Assembly (NCBI GenBank): GCA_903832735.1
Contig: CAILCO010000110.1
Location: 1 to 53,734, forward strand
Direction of reading: 5' to 3'
Length of the DNA: 53,734 nucleotides
Origin: an uncultured Sterolibacterium sp.
GTDB taxonomy: Bacteria; Pseudomonadota; Gammaproteobacteria; Burkholderiales; Rhodocyclaceae
The notes under the pieces are model-generated. The model ran no database searches. It saw only the letters and a list, made by a program, of their open reading frames with translations, and was not told where the DNA came from. How positions within the stretch are numbered: the stretch's first letter is position 1; every line of letters begins with the position of its first letter. The position numbers and the translations under genes are program-made. Below, one piece after another: positions 1 through 8,500 of the stretch.

Positions 1-161
1 CAGCCGCGCGCCTCATAACGGTCCCAGGGACCGGTCTCCAGTTCGAGCAGGTTGTGACCGAAGTCGAGATGGATCGGGATGCCTTCGCCTTCGGCCCAGT
101 CGCGGTAGGGATCGATCAGGACTCGGGATTCCTTGATCGGGGCGGTTTCGCTGCTGCTCAT
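1..161 (-). CDS. Cupin-family protein, N-terminal part only (runs off window start)
   Basis: The reverse strand reads ATG at 161-159 and stays open to the window edge, giving about 53 residues beginning MSSSETAPIKESRVLIDPYR. The stretch DPYRDWAEGEGIPI followed by LETGPWDRYEARG matches, in order and spacing, the N-termini of the two bicupin proteins encoded at 21906 and 35247 (TPYDAFMEEEGIPV then LPLVPWKRVGGRG in the first). I therefore call it a third member of that gentisate-dioxygenase-like bicupin group. The metal-binding part lies outside the window, so activity cannot be judged. It is divergent from the TonB receptor at 235, with a palindrome between them. Confidence 0.7.
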   Translation of the reverse strand, partial: MSSSETAPIKESRVLIDPYRDWAEGEGIPIHLDFGHNLLELETGPWDRYEARG

Positions 162-182
162 TTTTCTGACGCCTTCCGTAAA

Positions 183-211
183 GGTAAGATAAAATTATAA
201 ATCATCTTACC
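183..211. promoter_or_regulatory. 8-bp inverted repeat in a divergent promoter region
   Basis: GGTAAGAT (183-190) and ATCTTACC (204-211) form a perfect inverted repeat around a 13-nt AT-rich spacer. It lies in the 73-bp gap between the divergent cupin and TonB receptor genes, where a shared operator would be expected. Which regulator binds is unknown; it does not match the 17-bp motif found in the central island. Confidence 0.4.
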
Positions 212-234
212 ATCGTTGGTGCGCCTTGAAATCA

Positions 235-2328
235 ATGAACCGGACCATCTTCGCTTGCGCGCTCTCGGCCTTTGCCGCCTTGGCCCATGCCGGGGGCGTG
301 CAGACGCTCGATGCGATCGAGGTGGTCGAGATCCGCGCCGCCCGCAGCGACGGCCTGAGCGGCGAGGCGGCGAGCGCGAGCGAAGGCACGGTCAGCGCCA
401 GACAGTTGGAAAATCGCCCGCTGCTGCGCCCGGCGGAAGTGCTGGAAGTGGTGCCGGGGCTGATCATCTCGCAGCACAGCGGCGACGGTAAGGCGAACCA
501 GTACTACCTGCGCGGCTTCAATCTCGATCACGGCACGGACTTTGCCGCCACCCTGATGGGCATGCCGGTCAATATGCCGACCCACGCCCACGGCCAGGGC
601 TATGCCGATCTGCAATACCTGATCCCCGAACTGGTCGAGCGCATGCAATACCGCAAAGGCCCGTATGCCGCCGAAGCCGGCGATTTCGCCGCAGCCGGTT
701 CGGCGTCCATCGATTATTTCCGCAACCGCCCCAATGCCATCGCCGAACTCACCGCGGACAGCTACGGCTATCAGCGCGGCCTGCTGCTCGGGTCAGGGCA
801 GGAGGCCTTCGGCCATCTCCTCTACGCCCTGGAATGGACGGCCGACAATGGCCCCTGGGTGCTGCCCGAGGGCCTGGCCAAGTTGAACGGGCTGTTGCGC
901 TACAGCGACGGCTCCCGGGACAACGGCTGGTCGCTGGCGGCGATGGCCTACCAGGCGCGCTGGTCGTCCACCGATCAGGTGCCGCAGCGGGCGATCGAGT
1001 CCGGGCTGATTCCGCGCTATGGCAACATCGATCCGAGCGACGGCGGGGAGACAAGACGCATGAGCCTTTCCGCCGAGTGGTCGGAGAAGGACGCCGGGCG
1101 CTGGAGTCGGGCCAATGTTTATGTCATCGATTACCGCCTCGATCTCTGGTCGGATTTCACCTACTGCCTGAACGATATCGCCCTGACCGGCAACTGCCGG
1201 CGCGGCGATCAGTTCGAGCAGCAGGACCAGCGCCGCGTCTATGGCGCCAACGCCGCCCGCACCTGGTATGGCGACTGGGCCGGGCGGGCCGCCGAGGTCA
1301 CGCTAGGCCTGCAATCGCGTTTCGACGACATCGGCCGCCTCGGCCTGTACGCCACCACCGCCAGACAGCGCTGGGGCACGGTCAGCCAGGACCAGGTGGA
1401 GGAGGGCAGCCTGAGCTTCTACGGCGAGAGCCGGATGGCATGGCATGACAAATTCCGCAGCATCCTCGGTTTGCGCGAAGACTTCTACAGCTTCGCCGTG
1501 AACAGCAACAACGCGCAGAACTCGGGCAAGGTCCAGGCGAGTATCGCCAGCCCGAAACTGTCGCTGATCTTCGGCCCGTGGGACAGGACCGAGTATTACG
1601 TCAACGCCGGTTACGGCTTTCACAGCAACGACGCGCGCGGCGTCACGATCAAGATCAACCCCGACTTCCGCGATCCTGCCTTCGGCGCGCCGCTCGCCGC
1701 CTCGCCGCCACTGGTGCGGGCCAAGGGCTATGAACTCGGGGTGAGGAGCGCCCTCGTGCCGGGACTCCAGACCTCGTTCGCCCTGTGGCGCCTGGAGCTG
1801 GCTTCCGAGCTGCTGTTCCAGGGCGATGCCGGCACCACGGCGCCGAGTTTTCCCAGCCGGCGCAGCGGCGTCGAGTGGGCCAACTATTGGACGCCCACCT
1901 CAGGCCTGACCGTCGATGCCGATCTCGCGGCGTCGACCGCCCGCTATACCACTATCGATCCGGCCCTGGTGCCGGGCAACTACATCCCCGGTGCCATCGC
2001 CAAGACCGCTTCGCTCGGGATCTCGGCCGACCCCGGCGGCAAGTGGGCTGGCGGCCTGCGCCTGCGCTACTTCGGACCGCGCCCGTTGATCGAGGATAAC
2101 TCGGTGCGCTCGCCGTCCTCGCTGCTGGTCAACCTGCGCGCCAGCTATCAGGCCGGGGTCAAACAGAAGTGGTCGCTCGATCTGCTCAATCTGTTCAACC
2201 GCAAAGCCAGCGACATCGACTACTATTACGCCTCGCAACTGAAGAATGAAACCGCCCCGGTCAATGACATCCATACTCATCCCGCCGAGCCACGCACTGT
2301 CCGCCTCTCGCTCAGGCTGGGCTTCTAA
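235..2328 (+). CDS. TonB-dependent outer-membrane receptor
   Basis: The product is about 697 residues. A signal peptide (MNRTIFACALSAFAALAHAG) precedes a plug domain with RPAEVLEVVPGL, YYLRGFNLDHGTDFA and RKGPYAAEAGDFAAAGSA, then a long beta-barrel ending in the aromatic terminus SLRLGF, as expected for outer-membrane insertion. I prefer the ATG at 235; a TTG at 226 would add only three residues. A His-containing plug segment (MPTHAHGQGYADLQYLIPE) is common in receptors for metal chelates but does not identify the ligand. The SEC-C protein gene follows 18 bp downstream, so the two may be cotranscribed. The substrate is unknown. Confidence 0.9.
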   Translation: MNRTIFACALSAFAALAHAGGVQTLDAIEVVEIRAARSDGLSGEAASASEGTVSARQLENRPLLRPAEVLEVVPGLIISQHSGDGKANQYYLRGFNLDHGTDFAATLMGMPVNMPTHAHGQGYADLQYLIPELVERMQYRKGPYAAEAGDFAAAGSASIDYFRNRPNAIAELTADSYGYQRGLLLGSGQEAFGHLLYALEWTADNGPWVLPEGLAKLNGLLRYSDGSRDNGWSLAAMAYQARWSSTDQVPQRAIESGLIPRYGNIDPSDGGETRRMSLSAEWSEKDAGRWSRANVYVIDYRLDLWSDFTYCLNDIALTGNCRRGDQFEQQDQRRVYGANAARTWYGDWAGRAAEVTLGLQSRFDDIGRLGLYATTARQRWGTVSQDQVEEGSLSFYGESRMAWHDKFRSILGLREDFYSFAVNSNNAQNSGKVQASIASPKLSLIFGPWDRTEYYVNAGYGFHSNDARGVTIKINPDFRDPAFGAPLAASPPLVRAKGYELGVRSALVPGLQTSFALWRLELASELLFQGDAGTTAPSFPSRRSGVEWANYWTPTSGLTVDADLAASTARYTTIDPALVPGNYIPGAIAKTASLGISADPGGKWAGGLRLRYFGPRPLIEDNSVRSPSSLLVNLRASYQAGVKQKWSLDLLNLFNRKASDIDYYYASQLKNETAPVNDIHTHPAEPRTVRLSLRLGF

Positions 2329-2346
2329 CCCCTGGGGGGAAGCCTT

Positions 2347-2880
2347 ATGAAGCCCGGCCGAAACGATCCCTGCTCCTGCGGCAGCGGCGAAAAATACAAG
2401 AAGTGCTGCGGCAAGGTGATTCCCCTGGCCGCGGCCGGCCCGCGCGAGTGCGGCAACTGCACCGCCTGCTGCGAAGGCTGGCTGGAGTGCACGGTCCTTG
2501 GCCAGGAGATCGTGCCGGGCTCGCCCTGTCGCTATATCCATGAGGGCCACTGCGGCAACTACGAGCAGCGGCCGGTATCGCCCTGCCGCGACTTCGTCTG
2601 CGCCTGGGTGCTGGCGGACAGCCCGTTCCCCGACTCATTCCGGCCGAATCAACTCGGCGTGATCATCGTGCGCATCAGCTGGCGCGACCAGCCGGCCTAC
2701 CTGCTGCGTTCCGCCGGGCGCGATCCGTCCGCGGAGTTGCTGGAATGGATGCAGCGCTTCAGCATCCGCACCGGGCGGCCGTTCTTCTACGAGATCGCCG
2801 GCGAAAAGCTCGGCTTCGGCCCGCCGCTGTTCCAGCAGGACATGCTGAAACGGGCGCAGCGCGGCGAGCCGATGTGGTAG
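2347..2880 (+). CDS. SEC-C motif / YkgJ-type cysteine-cluster protein
   Basis: A 177-residue cytoplasmic protein. The N-terminus carries a SEC-C zinc motif (GRNDPCSCGSGEKYKKCCG, about residues 4-22). It is followed by the YkgJ-type cysteine cluster (CGNCTACCEGW, then CRYIHEGHC and SPCRDFVC), which probably binds zinc or an Fe-S cluster. No catalytic activity is established for this family. It follows the TonB receptor by 18 bp and is probably in the same transcription unit. It faces the reverse-strand modC gene, leaving a 107-bp convergent gap in which I see no clear terminator. Confidence 0.85.
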   Translation: MKPGRNDPCSCGSGEKYKKCCGKVIPLAAAGPRECGNCTACCEGWLECTVLGQEIVPGSPCRYIHEGHCGNYEQRPVSPCRDFVCAWVLADSPFPDSFRPNQLGVIIVRISWRDQPAYLLRSAGRDPSAELLEWMQRFSIRTGRPFFYEIAGEKLGFGPPLFQQDMLKRAQRGEPMW

Positions 2881-2987
2881 CGGCGATATCCGCAATCTGT
2901 GGCATCGCCTCCGGAAGGCGCGCCGATCAGGGCAACTGCAATAGCCTGCTTCTGGGCTGCCTTCAAAAATAAATCTGCATGCGTTCG

Positions 2988-4070
2988 TCAGAGCAAGGCT
3001 ACCGCCTTGATCTGGATCCAGACTTCCTTGCCGACGAACAGGTCCAGGCGGGCGGCGGAACGGCGGGTCAGGCGGGCGAGCAGAATGTCGTTGCCGACAC
3101 TGAGTCGGACCAACACCAGCGCCGGGTGATCGTCATCGCCATGGGCGACGATGGTTGCCGCGAGCGTGTTGCTGATGCTGCTGTCGAATCTGGCCGTCGC
3201 GATGCTCACGTCCCGGGCCAGAATGCGCACCCGCACCCGGCGACCCAGGGCGGCGCCGTTGTCGCGCACCCACAGGCTGCCGCCGCCGAAATCTACCCGC
3301 GCCAGGTGCCACTGTGCATCGCGTTCGGCAATGGCGCCTGCGAGCACGACGCCGGCCTCCTCGCCGAAGCGGATCGGCAGATCGAGCCGCGCCAGGGTCT
3401 CGCTGAGCGGCCCGTCGGCGAGGACGCGCCCCTCTTCCAGGACCACGATATGATCGGCGAGCCGTGCCACTTCATCGGGAGCGTGACTGACATAGAGCAC
3501 CGGCATGGCCAGTTCATCGTGGAGGCGCTCCAGGTAAGGAAGTATCTCCTGCTTGCGCGCCGCGTCCAGCGATGCCAGCGGTTCGTCGAGCAGCAGTAAC
3601 TGCGGACTGGTCAACAGGGCGCGGGCGATGCCGACGCGCTGGCGCTCGCCGCCCGAGAGTCCATTCGGCAGCCGTTCCAGCAGATGGGCTATGCCCAGCA
3701 GTTCCAGCGCCCGGTCCCAGGCGACGCGGCGCTGCCCGGCCGGCACGCGGCGCATGCCGTACTCGAGATTGCCGCGCACGTCGAGGTGCGGAAACAGGTT
3801 TGCTTCCTGGAAGACATAGCCGATGGGGCGACGATGGGGCGCGAGAAACAGGCGTCGGCTGTCGTCCTGCCAGCACTCGCCATTGACCATCAGTCGGCCT
3901 GTCGCGCTTCGTTCCAGGCCGGCGATGCAGCGCAGCAGCGTGGTCTTGCCCGAGCCCGACGGCCCGAACAGGGCGATCACGCCGCGGCCCGGGAGCTGCA
4001 GATCCGTCGTCAATGCGAAGGCACCGTAATGGACCTGCAGACTGGCCGCTATGCCTTCGTTCAGCGCCAT
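2988..4070 (-). CDS. modC: Molybdate ABC transporter ATP-binding protein ModC
   Basis: A 360-residue ATPase that would energise molybdate import through ModB. It has Walker [11 protein letters not shown]-loop FQEANLFPH, signature [15 protein letters not shown], Walker [13 protein letters not shown] and the switch His in [10 protein letters not shown]-terminal Mop/TOBE-like oxyanion-binding domain (about residues 290-360, [10 protein letters not shown]-like) is typical of ModC and absent from most importer ATPases. The length fits the family (about 350). The start is the ATG at 4070, which overlaps the 3' end of modB by 10 bp; an upstream in-frame extension through modB is not used. It is the last gene of modE-DUF2478-modA'-modB-modC. 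Confidence 0.95.
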   Translation of the reverse strand: MALNEGIAASLQVHYGAFALTTDLQLPGRGVIALFGPSGSGKTTLLRCIAGLERSATGRLMVNGECWQDDSRRLFLAPHRRPIGYVFQEANLFPHLDVRGNLEYGMRRVPAGQRRVAWDRALELLGIAHLLERLPNGLSGGERQRVGIARALLTSPQLLLLDEPLASLDAARKQEILPYLERLHDELAMPVLYVSHAPDEVARLADHIVVLEEGRVLADGPLSETLARLDLPIRFGEEAGVVLAGAIAERDAQWHLARVDFGGGSLWVRDNGAALGRRVRVRILARDVSIATARFDSSISNTLAATIVAHGDDDHPALVLVRLSVGNDILLARLTRRSAARLDLFVGKEVWIQIKAVALL

Positions 4071-4741
4071 AAGCGGCGCCCGGCGCCGAGCGTATAGAGC
4101 GCCAGCAGCACGCAGAAGGAGAACAGCAGCAGGCCGCCGGCGAGACCATGGGCCTGTCCGTATTCGAGCGCCTCGACGTGGTTGTAGATCTGCATCGAGA
4201 TTACCCGCGTCTTGTCCGGGATGTTGCCGCCTATCATCAGCACGATGCCGAACTCGCCTATCGTATGGGCGAAGCCGAGGATGGTGCCGGTGACCAGTCC
4301 GGGGCGGGCCAGGGGCAGGGCCACGGTAAAGAAGCGATCCCACGGCCCGGCGCGCAAGGTCGCGGCGGCTTCCAGCGGGCCGTTGCCGATGGCTTCGAAG
4401 GCGTTCTGCACCGGCTGGACCACGAAGGGCAGCGAGTAGAACACCGAGGCCACCACCAGGCCGGGAAAGGTGAACGGCAGGTAACCCAGGCCGAACTGCT
4501 GGGTGAGGAATCCGACCGGCCCTGCCGGCCCCAGCGCAACCAGCAGGTAGAAGCCGAGCACGGTCGGTGGCAGCACCATGGGCAGCGCCACGATCGCCCC
4601 CACCGGCCCCTTCCAGCGGGAGCGGGTGCGCGCCAGCCACCACGCGATCGGCGTGCCGACCAGAAGCAGGACGATGATGGTCAGGGTCGCCAGTTCCAGG
4701 GAAAGGCGAACCGCCGACCAGTCGTCGGGAGTTAAATTCAA
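4061..4741 (-). CDS. modB: Molybdate ABC transporter permease ModB
   Basis: A 226-residue inner-membrane permease, the usual length. It has about five or six hydrophobic segments ([40 protein letters not shown] and others) and the permease coupling loop ([20 protein letters not shown]). The best start is a TTG at 4741-4739, which overlaps the TGA of the modA remnant (TTTGA), so translation is probably coupled to modA'. No ATG would give a plausible N-terminus. Because the upstream binding protein is internally deleted, ModBC must use another binding protein or be inactive. Confidence 0.92.
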   Translation of the reverse strand: MNLTPDDWSAVRLSLELATLTIIVLLLVGTPIAWWLARTRSRWKGPVGAIVALPMVLPPTVLGFYLLVALGPAGPVGFLTQQFGLGYLPFTFPGLVVASVFYSLPFVVQPVQNAFEAIGNGPLEAAATLRAGPWDRFFTVALPLARPGLVTGTILGFAHTIGEFGIVLMIGGNIPDKTRVISMQIYNHVEALEYGQAHGLAGGLLLFSFCVLLALYTLGAGRRLWR

Positions 4742-4983
4742 ATCGTGTATCCGTAAGACAGAATCACGGCCTTCGCTTGGTCCGACATCTGGGCGTAAAA
4801 TTTGCCGGTCGCGCCGAAGACCAGTTGCACCTTGTGGCCGGTGGTCTTCTCGAACGCGGCGGCGATTTTTTGCATCGGCGCGGTGAAGTTGGCGGCGACG
4901 GCCACCTGCACCTCCTCGGACTGCGCGCACGGCGACAGCAGCAAGGCAAAGGCGAAAGGCAGTATCCGGGTCATGGTCTTCAT
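4738..4983 (-). pseudogene. modA: Internally deleted modA (molybdate-binding protein) remnant
   Basis: The frame encodes 81 residues. It begins with a signal peptide ([19 protein letters not shown]) and the classic ModA start ([20 protein letters not shown], then [12 protein letters not shown]). It then jumps directly to [12 protein letters not shown], which resembles the extreme C-terminus of full-length ModA. A normal ModA is about 250 residues, so roughly 170 residues from both lobes are missing and the junction falls near QMSDQ. The frame is kept and the stop still overlaps the modB start, so the deletion preserves operon coupling. The product cannot form the two-lobed molybdate site. An assembly collapse is the main alternative. 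Confidence 0.85.
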
Positions 4984-5510
4984 CGTGCCGCCTTGTCCTG
5001 CAGGCTGGCGAACCATTCGTGCACAGCATCGCGCTGCGGCGGCAACTCTGCGGCCGAGTTGCCGGTAAAGCGCCGCCAGTCGGCCAGGTATTTTTCCACG
5101 ACCACGGTCAGCAATGGCACGCCGTTGGCCATCAGTTCCAGCATCTCGGCGGCGAATCCGCCGCCCTTGGCTTCCAGTTCGCCGAAGCGGTTGGCGACGA
5201 CGAGGTCGGCCCCCTCGGCCAGGCCGCGGCGCAAGGCAATGCTGGCGGCGGCGACGCCTCGGGGATCGACGCGGCAGGAAATGGAAGCCGGGCCGAGATC
5301 CTGCGAGATGATGTAGCGCGTGTCGTCGTCAACATCGACGAGGACCATTTCCCGTGCGCAACTCTTCCGCGGAGCCGTGTCTTCCTTGATCACGCCGTGC
5401 ACCTGCCAGCCTAATCCGCGCAGGTGCCGGGCGAACTCGGCGAGCAGGCTGTCGGCCGCATCATTGGCGCCATGGACGATGGCGGCGACCGCTGGTTTGT
5501 TGTCTTTCAT
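4980..5510 (-). CDS. DUF2478 protein, molybdenum-operon associated
   Basis: A 176-residue protein of the DUF2478 type, often found beside molybdate transport or molybdoenzyme genes. The N-terminus ([20 protein letters not shown]) has a nucleotide-binding-like beta-loop-helix with an altered P-loop. Two Cys occur in [16 protein letters not shown] and [10 protein letters not shown], followed by a Rossmann-like segment ([19 protein letters not shown]). Its role is not established; a molybdate-related nucleotide-binding function is inferred from context. Its stop overlaps the modA' ATG (ATGA), and modE ends 21 bp upstream, so it sits inside the mod operon. Confidence 0.75.
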   Translation of the reverse strand: MKDNKPAVAAIVHGANDAADSLLAEFARHLRGLGWQVHGVIKEDTAPRKSCAREMVLVDVDDDTRYIISQDLGPASISCRVDPRGVAAASIALRRGLAEGADLVVANRFGELEAKGGGFAAEMLELMANGVPLLTVVVEKYLADWRRFTGNSAAELPPQRDAVHEWFASLQDKAAR

Positions 5511-5531
5511 GATGACCTCAGGCAGGAAAAA

Positions 5532-6365
5532 TCAATCGAAAGTGGCGAGGATGACATCCGATGCCTTGAACAGGGCGCAGGCGGGTTTGCCGATGGCCAG
5601 GCCAAGTCGCCCGACGCTGTCCCGGGTCACGACGGAGGTGAGGTTGCGTCCGCCGGGCAGGGTGATCGTGACCTCGCTGCTCACCGGTCCGTCGTGAATT
5701 CTCGAAACGTCGCCCCAAAATTGATTGCTTGCCGTGATGCGGATGTCGGTATCGGTCATCAAGAGGACCGCAGGTGCCTTGACGAAGGCATGCACTTCGT
5801 GGCCGACGGCCAGTTCGAGGTTTTCGGCGCTCTCCCGGGTGATGACTGCCGACAATTCATGCTCGGCGTCGATTCGCAGCCTGACTTCGAAACTGACCTC
5901 GCCTTCGCGCAATCCGGTGACCGGACCAAAAAATTGATTGCGCGCACTGGTGCGCATCGCCATCCGCCGCAGTAGCTTGCGGAAGTCCTGAATATTGGGG
6001 GCAGCAGCGCTGGGAGTGCCTAGCTGCTCTGCGGCCCTGTCCAGGACCTGCTGATGCTCCTGTTCGACGGCCCGGTACATAGCCACCAGTCGCCGTGCGT
6101 AATCGGTCAGCAGAGTGCCGCCGCCGTGCTGACCCCCAGTCGAGCGTTGTACCAGAGGCTCTTCTGCAACGTTATTCATCGCGTCGACCGCGTCCCAGGC
6201 CGCCTTGTAGGAAAGCGGTATCGCCTTCGCCGCCTGGGAGATAGAACCATAACGCTCGATGGCTTCGAGCAGGCGAATTCGCGTGTCGCCGAGAAACGCG
6301 CCAAACTCGGTATCGACGGTGAGTTTCCCGACAAGCTTGTGGTGAATCGGACGTCTTTTTGTCAT
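5532..6365 (-). CDS. modE: Molybdate-responsive regulator ModE
   Basis: A 277-residue regulator. The N-terminal winged helix (GDTRIRLLEAIERYGSISQA, then SYKAAWDAVDAMNN) is the ModE DNA-binding domain and includes the usual GG-rich wing (STGGQHGGG). Two C-terminal Mop repeats follow (TSARNQFFGPVTGLREG at about 141-205 and ITASNQFWGDVSRIHDG at about 213-275), which bind molybdate or tungstate. In the family, metal-bound ModE represses transporter genes and activates some molybdoenzyme genes. It heads the reverse-strand mod operon and is divergent from the di-Mop gene at 6545. A candidate half-site lies just upstream of its start. Confidence 0.95.
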   Translation of the reverse strand: MTKRRPIHHKLVGKLTVDTEFGAFLGDTRIRLLEAIERYGSISQAAKAIPLSYKAAWDAVDAMNNVAEEPLVQRSTGGQHGGGTLLTDYARRLVAMYRAVEQEHQQVLDRAAEQLGTPSAAAPNIQDFRKLLRRMAMRTSARNQFFGPVTGLREGEVSFEVRLRIDAEHELSAVITRESAENLELAVGHEVHAFVKAPAVLLMTDTDIRITASNQFWGDVSRIHDGPVSSEVTITLPGGRNLTSVVTRDSVGRLGLAIGKPACALFKASDVILATFD

Positions 6366-6368
6366 CTG

Positions 6369-6392
6369 GTTTGTATTCTTGCGTATATAACG
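6369..6392. promoter_or_regulatory. Candidate ModE half-site between modE and modG
   Basis: ATATAACG at 6385-6392 is a full ModE half-site as known from the E. coli modA operator (CGTTATAT/ATAACG halves). The matching left half at 6369-6376 (GTTTGTAT) is poor. Position in the modE/modG divergent gap supports autoregulation, but the site is incomplete. Confidence 0.4.
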
Positions 6393-6544
6393 GGTTTTGG
6401 TTCTGGTAATGCAATTCCTGGGCCCATGCTACTCAATGGACCGCTGAGGTTGAACTTAGCGTACGCTGTGGACTAAATTGATCTCAGGGCTCAGGGAAAT
6501 CCTGCCCGCGATACCAATGAACCTATCGAGATTGGGGAAATGAA

Positions 6545-6973
6545 ATGCAAATCAGCGCACGCAACGTCTTCAAGGGCAAGATCACCGCCGTCAAGGTCGG
6601 TGCGGTCAACTCCGAGATCGACCTCGCCACTACCTCCGGCGACAAGATAGTGGCCATCGTCACCAACGATAGCGTCAAGACGCTGGGACTGTCCGTCGGC
6701 ATGGAAGCGACCGCCTTGATCAAGGCCAGTTCGGTACTGGTCATGACCGAAGGCGACGGCTTGAAACTGTCCGCACGCAATTGCCTGAAGGGCAAGATCG
6801 CCAAGATCACCGAGGGCCCGGTAAGCGCCGAAATCAGCATCGCTCTGCCCGGCGGCAACACGGTTCATGCCACGATCACGCACGATGCTTCGGTCGAAAT
6901 GGGGCTCAAGGTGGGTAGCGAGGCCACTGGCGTGATCAAGGCATCGTCAGTGATCATTGCGGTCAACGCCTGA
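6545..6973 (+). CDS. modG: Di-Mop molybdate-binding protein (ModG-like)
   Basis: A 142-residue cytoplasmic protein made of two tandem Mop domains: ISARNVFKGKITAVKVGAVN (residues 3-69) and LSARNCLKGKIAKITEGPVS (75-140). Each has the conserved SARN start and a terminal KASSV strand. Such proteins assemble into oligomers that store or buffer molybdate/tungstate in the cytoplasm. There is no HTH and no ATPase domain, which separates it from ModE and ModC. It is transcribed divergently from modE, so the two may share control. Confidence 0.93.
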   Translation: MQISARNVFKGKITAVKVGAVNSEIDLATTSGDKIVAIVTNDSVKTLGLSVGMEATALIKASSVLVMTEGDGLKLSARNCLKGKIAKITEGPVSAEISIALPGGNTVHATITHDASVEMGLKVGSEATGVIKASSVIIAVNA

Positions 6974-7075
6974 AGCCGGGCGGCCGTCCGGGCAGGCGCC
7001 AAGGGCATCGAGAAATTCGTTGCCGTTCTTCGCGGGCAAGCGAATTCCTTCGTGTCGGGGCAGGCTCATACTCAT
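6947..7075 (-). CDS. Possible 42-residue ORF downstream of a ModE box
   Basis: ATG at 7075 follows a good ribosome-binding site (AGGGAG, reverse strand) and opens a 42-codon frame (MSMSLPRHEGIRLPAKNGNE...) that ends overlapping the 3' end of modG. It starts 34 bp from the ModE-box candidate. I recognise no family. It may be a truncated gene start left after a deletion, or chance. Confidence 0.25.
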   Translation of the reverse strand: MSMSLPRHEGIRLPAKNGNEFLDALGACPDGRPASGVDRNDH

Positions 7076-7108
7076 CGGTGCTCCCTTGTTCAAAACCGGT
7101 GAACTTCT

Positions 7109-7132
7109 CGTTATATTGTGAAGTATATAATG
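7109..7132. promoter_or_regulatory. Candidate ModE box
   Basis: CGTTATAT (7109-7116), an 8-nt spacer, and ATATAATG (7125-7132) give a 24-bp palindrome with the half-site sequence and spacing of the E. coli modA operator. Counting by eye, 18 of 24 positions agree with that operator as I remember it. It is the best ModE site in the window, yet neither side has an intact gene: the reverse side has a 42-codon frame and the forward side a 12-codon frame. Confidence 0.7.
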
Positions 7133-7210
7133 AAAGTGCTGCCTCGTCCGGGACTGGCATGACCGGTGAAATGCCCCGCCAGTCAATCGATCACGCAATG
7201 GGGGGCCGCG

Positions 7211-7249
7211 ATGAATCCGCAACGTCGTCTGTTCTTGTCCGGACGCTAG
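7211..7249 (+). pseudogene. 12-codon Tat/NapF-like leader remnant
   Basis: GGGGGG then ATG at 7211 starts MNPQRRLFLSGR followed by TAG at 7247. The RRLFLSGR pattern resembles the start of NapF-type ferredoxins or twin-arginine leaders (RRxFL). It lies about 80 bp downstream of the ModE box. Periplasmic nitrate reductase genes are known ModE targets in E. coli, so this may be the stump of a napF-like gene. Twelve codons are too few to prove it. Confidence 0.25.
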
Positions 7250-7288
7250 TTGTCCGAAGGACCGGCACTTGTGCCAGCAAAGCAGGTG

Positions 7289-8290
7289 CTAGAACAAGAT
7301 TCTTGCGCCCAGGGATGCGATGTATTTCGGCGCCAACTGGATGCCGTGCACTTCCTGATAGATGGGCAGTTGAAGGTTGGCGTAGGCCGATACCTTCTCG
7401 CCGATAGGAACGATGATGCCGGGTGTCAGATAAACGAGTCGTCCTCCGGTCGAAAAGCTATCGGCCGCAGTGCCCGAATCCGTTTTCGCATCCCGGGCGT
7501 TGATCTGCACGGTCGGCACAATACCTTCGAAGCCCTGATAACGCAGGCCGAGATTCAGATTTATGCTGCTGCCCGGTTTGTACGATCCACCCGCCATCGT
7601 GGAGCTATTCAGCGCGGTCTGAAAACCCGCTTGCGAAAAATAGTCCCAGTCGGCGCTGAGATTGTCGAAGTAAAACGCCCCGACGATCAGATCGGTGGTG
7701 CCGGTGCCCAATTGCAGGCCGGGGTCGACCGGCTGGGCGCTGCCGGAACTGGAGACTTGGTTCTTTCTCCCGGTGGGCAGCTTCAGGCCGAATTGCACGC
7801 CGACATTCCTTTGCTCGGAGAAACCGAAATAGCGGCCGAGCATGCGGATATCGCCCAGTCCTGAAGCGGAGGACGCATAGGCGCCATTGGCTGGGTCGAA
7901 TTTCACCCCATCGCTGCCGCTGCCCAGGGTGCTGTGCGCGCGATCGATGGCGGGCAGCGTCAGGCTGACGCCCCAGGAATGGCCATCGCTGTAATCCAGG
8001 GTCGCGGTCAGGTAATGGTTCTTGGTAAATTGCTCGACCTCCGCCGGCCCGCTGGTCTGGGTATTGATCGCAGCGGCGGCGGCCGTGGCGGAAATCGTCC
8101 TGGTGCCGGTTCGCAACTGATTCTGGTTGAGGTAATCGTAGCGCAGGTCTGCGCTCCAGCCCCCCGACGCCGATAGTCCCTGCACGCTCCAGTCCGAATT
8201 GAGGCTGCAGCCGCAACTGGCGCAGGCCAGTGCCGCGCCGCCAGGAATCAGGGCAAGCAAGGCTGGCAGCAGTGAATGGTATTTTTTCAT
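7289..8290 (-). CDS. Outer-membrane beta-barrel protein (MetA-pathway of phenol degradation-like)
   Basis: A 333-residue exported protein. The signal peptide (MKKYHSLLPALLALIPGGAA) is followed by an unusual mature N-terminus, LACASCGCSLNSDW, with four Cys close together. Alternating-residue strands then continue to an aromatic C-terminus (SLGARILF). The layout and segments such as LGDIRMLGRYFGFSEQRN and GLKLPTGRKNQ fit the barrel family annotated as MetA-pathway of phenol degradation, thought to move hydrophobic compounds across the outer membrane. The start has a good site (AGGAATTGCC-ATG). It is monocistronic, in the same direction as the regulator upstream at 9568. Substrate unknown. Confidence 0.7.
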   Translation of the reverse strand: MKKYHSLLPALLALIPGGAALACASCGCSLNSDWSVQGLSASGGWSADLRYDYLNQNQLRTGTRTISATAAAAAINTQTSGPAEVEQFTKNHYLTATLDYSDGHSWGVSLTLPAIDRAHSTLGSGSDGVKFDPANGAYASSASGLGDIRMLGRYFGFSEQRNVGVQFGLKLPTGRKNQVSSSGSAQPVDPGLQLGTGTTDLIVGAFYFDNLSADWDYFSQAGFQTALNSSTMAGGSYKPGSSINLNLGLRYQGFEGIVPTVQINARDAKTDSGTAADSFSTGGRLVYLTPGIIVPIGEKVSAYANLQLPIYQEVHGIQLAPKYIASLGARILF

Positions 8291-8500
8291 GGCAATTCCT
8301 CAAATAATGGAATGGTCGACGCAGCCAGGGCCAGTGCCGCAAACTTAGTCAGCAGTTGGTGCCAAGAAGTTCCCCAGAAAATAATTTGAGATGTGAATCA
8401 TAACAGCGCTGCCGGCTGCGGCGATGCATTTTGAGGGCACGCGCGGTTGCCGATATATTGCCGGCTTGCGCGAGCTGCATGATCAGGCGCGCGGCCGCAA

